Position numbers and translations under genes: made by a program. Below the pieces are notes generated by a model. The model worked only from the letters and a program-made list of their open reading frames with translations. It searched no databases and had not been told where the DNA came from. From Opitutaceae bacterium (GTDB lineage: Bacteria; Verrucomicrobiota; Verrucomicrobiia; Opitutales; Opitutaceae): 64,000 nt of DNA. Positions 60,378 to 64,000 of the stretch are shown here, piece after piece; position 1 is the stretch's first letter; each line of letters starts with the position of its first letter. The DNA is taken from positions 27,100-91,099 of the forward strand of contig JAHFTC010000004.1 of assembly GCA_023269585.1 (NCBI GenBank), read 5' to 3'.

Positions 60378-61130
60378 GTGGAACTCTATTTCATTCTCGG
60401 TAGCGCCGGCGCCCGGCGCCGCACTGTGTTGGCCGATCTCGTCGGCGAAGGCCTGATGCCCGGCGATCGCGCCGTGGTGTTGCTCAGCGCGGCGGAGGCG
60501 CCGGAGGTCGACGGTGACGCGGCCCTCGCGAAAAGCGGCGCGACCGTGGGCCGCTGGAACTGGGCGAAGCCGGAGCTCGAGTTCGAGACGCCCGACGACG
60601 CCAGCCACCTGTTTCTCGTCGCCGACGGGCGGAGCAACCCGGTGGACCAGGTCGAGGCGTTGCGCGAGTTGTTGCCGCTGCGGCCGGAGCTCCGATTGGC
60701 GCGGGTTATCTTCGTGGCCGATGCGGCGCTCCTGCATTCGCACCCGGAACTGCAACCGTGGTACGACGCCTGCGCGCATTATGCCGATGTGGTTCTGCTC
60801 ACGAAAGTCGAGGGACTCGACCAGAAGTGGGTGAACGGTTTTGAGAAGCGCTATCGTGACCAGTATTTCCCGTTTCTGTACGAAATCGTGCGCCGCGGCC
60901 AGTTGAAGAACCCGGCGGTCCTGCTGGTCCCCGAGGCGCGACGCGTGGCCCAAGTTTTCGACGAGGACATCCCCTTGGCCGACGAGACCGACGAGGAGAT
61001 CGAGGCGGCGATGGCGGAGAACGACAAATACTTCGCCCGGACTCGTGGCGGCACGCGCGTGGAGCAGATCCCGAATATCGGGGCACTTCTCGCAGGGCGC
61101 AGTGCCACGGACAAAGATTCGCAGTCCTGA
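60378..61130 (+). CDS. CobW/COG0523-like protein with degenerate P-loop (GTG start proposed)
   Basis: ELYFILGSAGARRRTVLADLV aligns by eye where CobW has GFLGSGKTTLL; later VIFVADAALL...CAHYADVVLLTKVEGLD resembles the CobW VVDA...A..ILLTKxD region. Confidence 0.5.
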   Translation: MELYFILGSAGARRRTVLADLVGEGLMPGDRAVVLLSAAEAPEVDGDAALAKSGATVGRWNWAKPELEFETPDDASHLFLVADGRSNPVDQVEALRELLPLRPELRLARVIFVADAALLHSHPELQPWYDACAHYADVVLLTKVEGLDQKWVNGFEKRYRDQYFPFLYEIVRRGQLKNPAVLLVPEARRVAQVFDEDIPLADETDEEIEAAMAENDKYFARTRGGTRVEQIPNIGALLAGRSATDKDSQS

Positions 61131-61185
61131 AGGGATATTGCGTAGTCCGGGATTGGGCTTAGAAACCTCCACCAAGACTCCCCCT

Positions 61186-61632
61186 ATGAACAAGATCACC
61201 GCCCTTGCCCTGTCGTTCTGTTGTATTTCCGGTTCCCTGGTCGCTGCCGATGCGCCGGCGGCCGCCGAAACCGCCCCGGCCGCTGCGGCCACGAAGCCCG
61301 CGCGGCCCACGCTCGAGCTCGGGATGACAGGGGAGCAGATTGTGGAAATAGTCGGAAAGCCGAACCGCGTGAAGAAGATCAAGCAGGACGGCCTCGACGC
61401 CGAGGTCTGGTACTACACGTTCGACAAGCCCGTTAATCGCCGGCAGGTGGCAACGAGCACGCGGGATGTACCGTACTTCGACCCGCTCTTCGACAGGATG
61501 AAGATGATGAAGGAGATGGTTTTCAGCCAGGAGACCACGTACCTCGAGGAGACAACCGAGTTGTTGATGATCAACGGAATGCTCGCGCAATCGAAGCGCT
61601 ATCGGCAGCTCAGGAAGGACCGGATCGACTGA
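61186..61632 (+). CDS. secreted hypothetical protein (SmpA/OmlA-like fold possible)
   Basis: Signal peptide MNKITALALSFCCISGSLVAA; LGMTGEQIVEIVGKPNRVKKIKQDGLDAEVWYYTF resembles the G(M/K)TxxQVxxxLGxP...WxY pattern. Confidence 0.65.
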   Translation: MNKITALALSFCCISGSLVAADAPAAAETAPAAAATKPARPTLELGMTGEQIVEIVGKPNRVKKIKQDGLDAEVWYYTFDKPVNRRQVATSTRDVPYFDPLFDRMKMMKEMVFSQETTYLEETTELLMINGMLAQSKRYRQLRKDRID

Positions 61633-61641
61633 TCCGGATCG

Positions 61642-63264
61642 CTATCTCAGGTCGAGCACGCGCAGAAGATTTGCCGCGCACTTCCGCCGCGTCGAGTCGA
61701 GCAGGGCGCGCTGCTCGGCGTTGAGGACGGGGTTCTCGCGGAAGGCGCGATCGATCTTCGCGGTCAGCGCCTTTGTCGCTTGGATACAGTCGCGGGCGTC
61801 GCGGATGCGGTTGGCGCTCTCTTCGGTCGGGTTGCTCGCCTCCGCATCAAACCGGAAACGCATTAGCTCCAGTGGACGGGCTAGCGCGTCGACGCGGTCC
61901 ATGTCGGCGGCGATGGCGCCGAGGGCCTCGATCAGCGCGCGCCGGTTCACGTTGTTCGCCGGCGCCGGTTCCGTTGCGAACTTCGCCGCGCGATCCTGCA
62001 ACGCGGCGGCGAGTTGCGGGCCGAGATCGATCAGCGCGAACTCCTGCTGTGCTTCGAAGAGCACAAGCTGGCCCTCGATGAGGAAGAGGCCGTCGGAGAG
62101 TTTCCCCGCGGCCAAGCGGGCGTCCCACACGAGTGCCTGCTCCGGCTGGTCGAGGCGGAAGACGCGCACTCGGCTGGCTCGACCGGAACCTTCCCAGTGC
62201 AGCGCGAGGCCGAGGTTCAGGTGGTCGAGGCGCACGGTGGCGTCCTGCGGGCCCCCGACGAGTTGAGGGGAGGGCGTCGGAGGCGCCTCGTGCGCCCGGG
62301 GTGGCGCGGACGGAGTCGGCTCGTTGCGCGCATTGATCGTGAGCGTCTCGTCGCCGCGTTGCACCGAGGCGATGCCGCCGTCGAACTTGGACGCGGCGTC
62401 GTAGGTCGGTGCGATGGCAAACCGGCCCTGCGTGTCGATGTAGCCCCAGCGGCCGTCGAGACGAACGGCAGCGAGACCTTCGGAGAATTCGTCGCTCTGC
62501 TCGAAGTGGAACGCCGTGATGGGGCGCCCGGTGCGATCGATGTAACCGATCTTCCCTTGCAGCACCACCGGCGCGTGGCCTTCGGCGAAACGCCCGACTT
62601 GGTCGTAGGCGGCGGCGGCGACGACGCGGCCGGTCCGCAGCTCGGCGAAGCCCCAGCGGCCGTCCTGTTGGACGGGAAGGAGGCCTTCAGCGCCGAAGCC
62701 GAGTTCGTTGCCCAACGACGCGAAATGGAACGGCGTGAGCGCGCGTCCCTGCAGGTCGGCGACGGCCCAGCCGCTCTCGTTCCGCAGTCCGAGCGCCATG
62801 TCGTGGAGCAACTGTACGGCGCGGTACGTGAGCGGAATCACCTCGCGGCCATCCGGGCCGAGCGCGCCCCATTTGTCTTCGCGGCACACGAGCACGAGCG
62901 GGCGGCGTTCGAAGTCACTGCCGAAGTCGAGCGAGGCCGGGACGATCCACGTGCCCGCACGGTCGATGTAGCCGTGTTTCCAGCCGATGCGGATGCAGGC
63001 GAGACCGTTGGCGCCGAATGGGCCTGCGGCGTCGAAGGTGAACGGCCCGTGGGCGGGGATCACGATGCGGCCCGTGGTGTCGGCGTAGCCGTATTTCCCA
63101 TCAAGCTGGACCGCGTAGCGCCCCTCGGACTCGGTTTCGATTCCGTCGCAAAGAATCAACGGCGCGCGCCGGGCGTCGGCCGCTGGAAGGCGGAACAGGT
63201 TGGTTTGCGAGAATCCGAACGGCGCGGCGCAGACGAGTCCGGCGAGGACGAATGGTTTCAGCAT
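61642..63264 (-). CDS. WG-repeat containing protein
   Basis: Repeats of DGKYGYADTTGRIVIP, WKHGYIDRAGTWIVP, DGRWGFAELRTGRVV, QGKIGYIDRTGRPI, DGRWGYIDTQGRFAI. Confidence 0.88.
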   Translation of the reverse strand: MLKPFVLAGLVCAAPFGFSQTNLFRLPAADARRAPLILCDGIETESEGRYAVQLDGKYGYADTTGRIVIPAHGPFTFDAAGPFGANGLACIRIGWKHGYIDRAGTWIVPASLDFGSDFERRPLVLVCREDKWGALGPDGREVIPLTYRAVQLLHDMALGLRNESGWAVADLQGRALTPFHFASLGNELGFGAEGLLPVQQDGRWGFAELRTGRVVAAAAYDQVGRFAEGHAPVVLQGKIGYIDRTGRPITAFHFEQSDEFSEGLAAVRLDGRWGYIDTQGRFAIAPTYDAASKFDGGIASVQRGDETLTINARNEPTPSAPPRAHEAPPTPSPQLVGGPQDATVRLDHLNLGLALHWEGSGRASRVRVFRLDQPEQALVWDARLAAGKLSDGLFLIEGQLVLFEAQQEFALIDLGPQLAAALQDRAAKFATEPAPANNVNRRALIEALGAIAADMDRVDALARPLELMRFRFDAEASNPTEESANRIRDARDCIQATKALTAKIDRAFRENPVLNAEQRALLDSTRRKCAANLLRVLDLR

Positions 63265-63438
63265 GCGAAAGGGCCGTAGAGTGCGAGGGGGCGCGTGCTC
63301 GGCAATCTGCGTGATCAGAACTACCACCGTTTGGCGAGCGGCGAGCAGGTGTCAGGTTGCCGAACTTGGCGTTGCGGGGAACGAGGGGGCGGCTTCAGGT
63401 TTGGGGGATGGCTTCCGCCCAGTTGATTATGCAGTCGG

Positions 63439-64000
63439 TCAGTTCGCGAGATCGCCGAGGATCCTCTGGATCGCCAGCCCCACGCCGGTGAGGCTTTCAC
63501 CGGCGATCACGCCCGAGGCCAGCACGATGAGAAACCGCGAGGTCCAGTGCGGCGCGATCCGCTGCAGGGCGGCTCCGCCCATCGCGCCGAGGAACATCGA
63601 GATCGTGTTGTAGGCGGGGATCACGAAGGCCAGGCCGACGCCGGCCGGGCTCGGCACCCACGGCCGCGCCTTCATCGGTAGGGTTTTTTCCAGAACGGCG
63701 AGCACGATGCCCAGCACGCCGCCCACGACCATCGCCTGGATCGCGCTGGCGGGCAGCGCGGAGAAACCTTGCATGAAGAGCTCGGCCACCGCCTTCCACG
63801 AGGCCACCGCGGGCGCGGGCCACTCGTCGGTGAGCAGTTGTTTGGCCGGATCCGGCACGAGCAGGAGGTAGCCGGCCGAACCCGCCAGCGCCCCCGAGAT
63901 CGCACCCGAGACCTGGGCGACGAACTGGTAGCCCGGGCTGGCCCCGATCATCTTGCCGGTGCGCAGGTCGTGCATGAGGTCGGCGCATTGGCTGGCCGCA
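63439..64000 (-). CDS. OPT family oligopeptide transporter, C-terminal part (truncated at window edge)
   Basis: AASQCADLMHDLRTGKMIGASPGYQFVAQVSGAISGALAG...VPSPAGVGLAFVIPAYNTISMFLGAMGG; open to window end. Confidence 0.85.
   Translation of the reverse strand, partial: AASQCADLMHDLRTGKMIGASPGYQFVAQVSGAISGALAGSAGYLLLVPDPAKQLLTDEWPAPAVASWKAVAELFMQGFSALPASAIQAMVVGGVLGIVLAVLEKTLPMKARPWVPSPAGVGLAFVIPAYNTISMFLGAMGGAALQRIAPHWTSRFLIVLASGVIAGESLTGVGLAIQRILGDLAN

Overview
64 kb of a high-GC bacterial chromosome. Gene content and a PEP-CTERM-like protein suggest Verrucomicrobiota/Opitutaceae, but this is inference because no 16S is present. Recognisable genes include topB (cut by the left edge), pcm, an M50 protease, an NtrC-type regulator, an M16 peptidase, waaA, a DUF255/thioredoxin protein, ubiE, a ClpX-like ATPase, an HU/IHF protein, hisS, a MacAB-like efflux operon, gcvT-gcvH, an S9 peptidase, two large sensor kinases, a GldA/F/G-DUF4340 gliding-type ABC cluster, birA, nadC, a papain-like protease, an aldehyde dehydrogenase, sucA-sucB-lpd, an SUI1/eIF1-like gene, aroC, a WG-repeat protein and an OPT transporter (cut by the right edge). 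There are two tRNAs (Leu-CAG, Glu-CTC). The main discovery candidate is a 466-bp element at 25691-26156. It carries a four-helix-bundle (23S-IVS/S23-like) gene flanked by 34-bp imperfect terminal inverted repeats (31/34 matching) and sits between the ATPase and permease genes of an ABC operon. Each terminal repeat is a phased array of heptamers, (GATTNNN)4-GATTGG. The same 34-nt architecture occurs without the gene at several other places in the window: upstream of ubiE (32/34 identical to the terminal-repeat consensus), between DUF4340 and gldG, and in frame inside lpd (twice) and sucB. Further heptamer flavours (TTTGGAA, ACTTGGA, GAGTAGC, GGTGGAC, GTTTCCG, GAAAATC) and a period-10 family (CACTAATGGA) occupy other gene junctions. 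Because 7 and 3 are coprime, a perfect heptamer array encodes the same heptapeptide (circularly permuted) in all three frames of a strand, which may explain tolerance inside genes.
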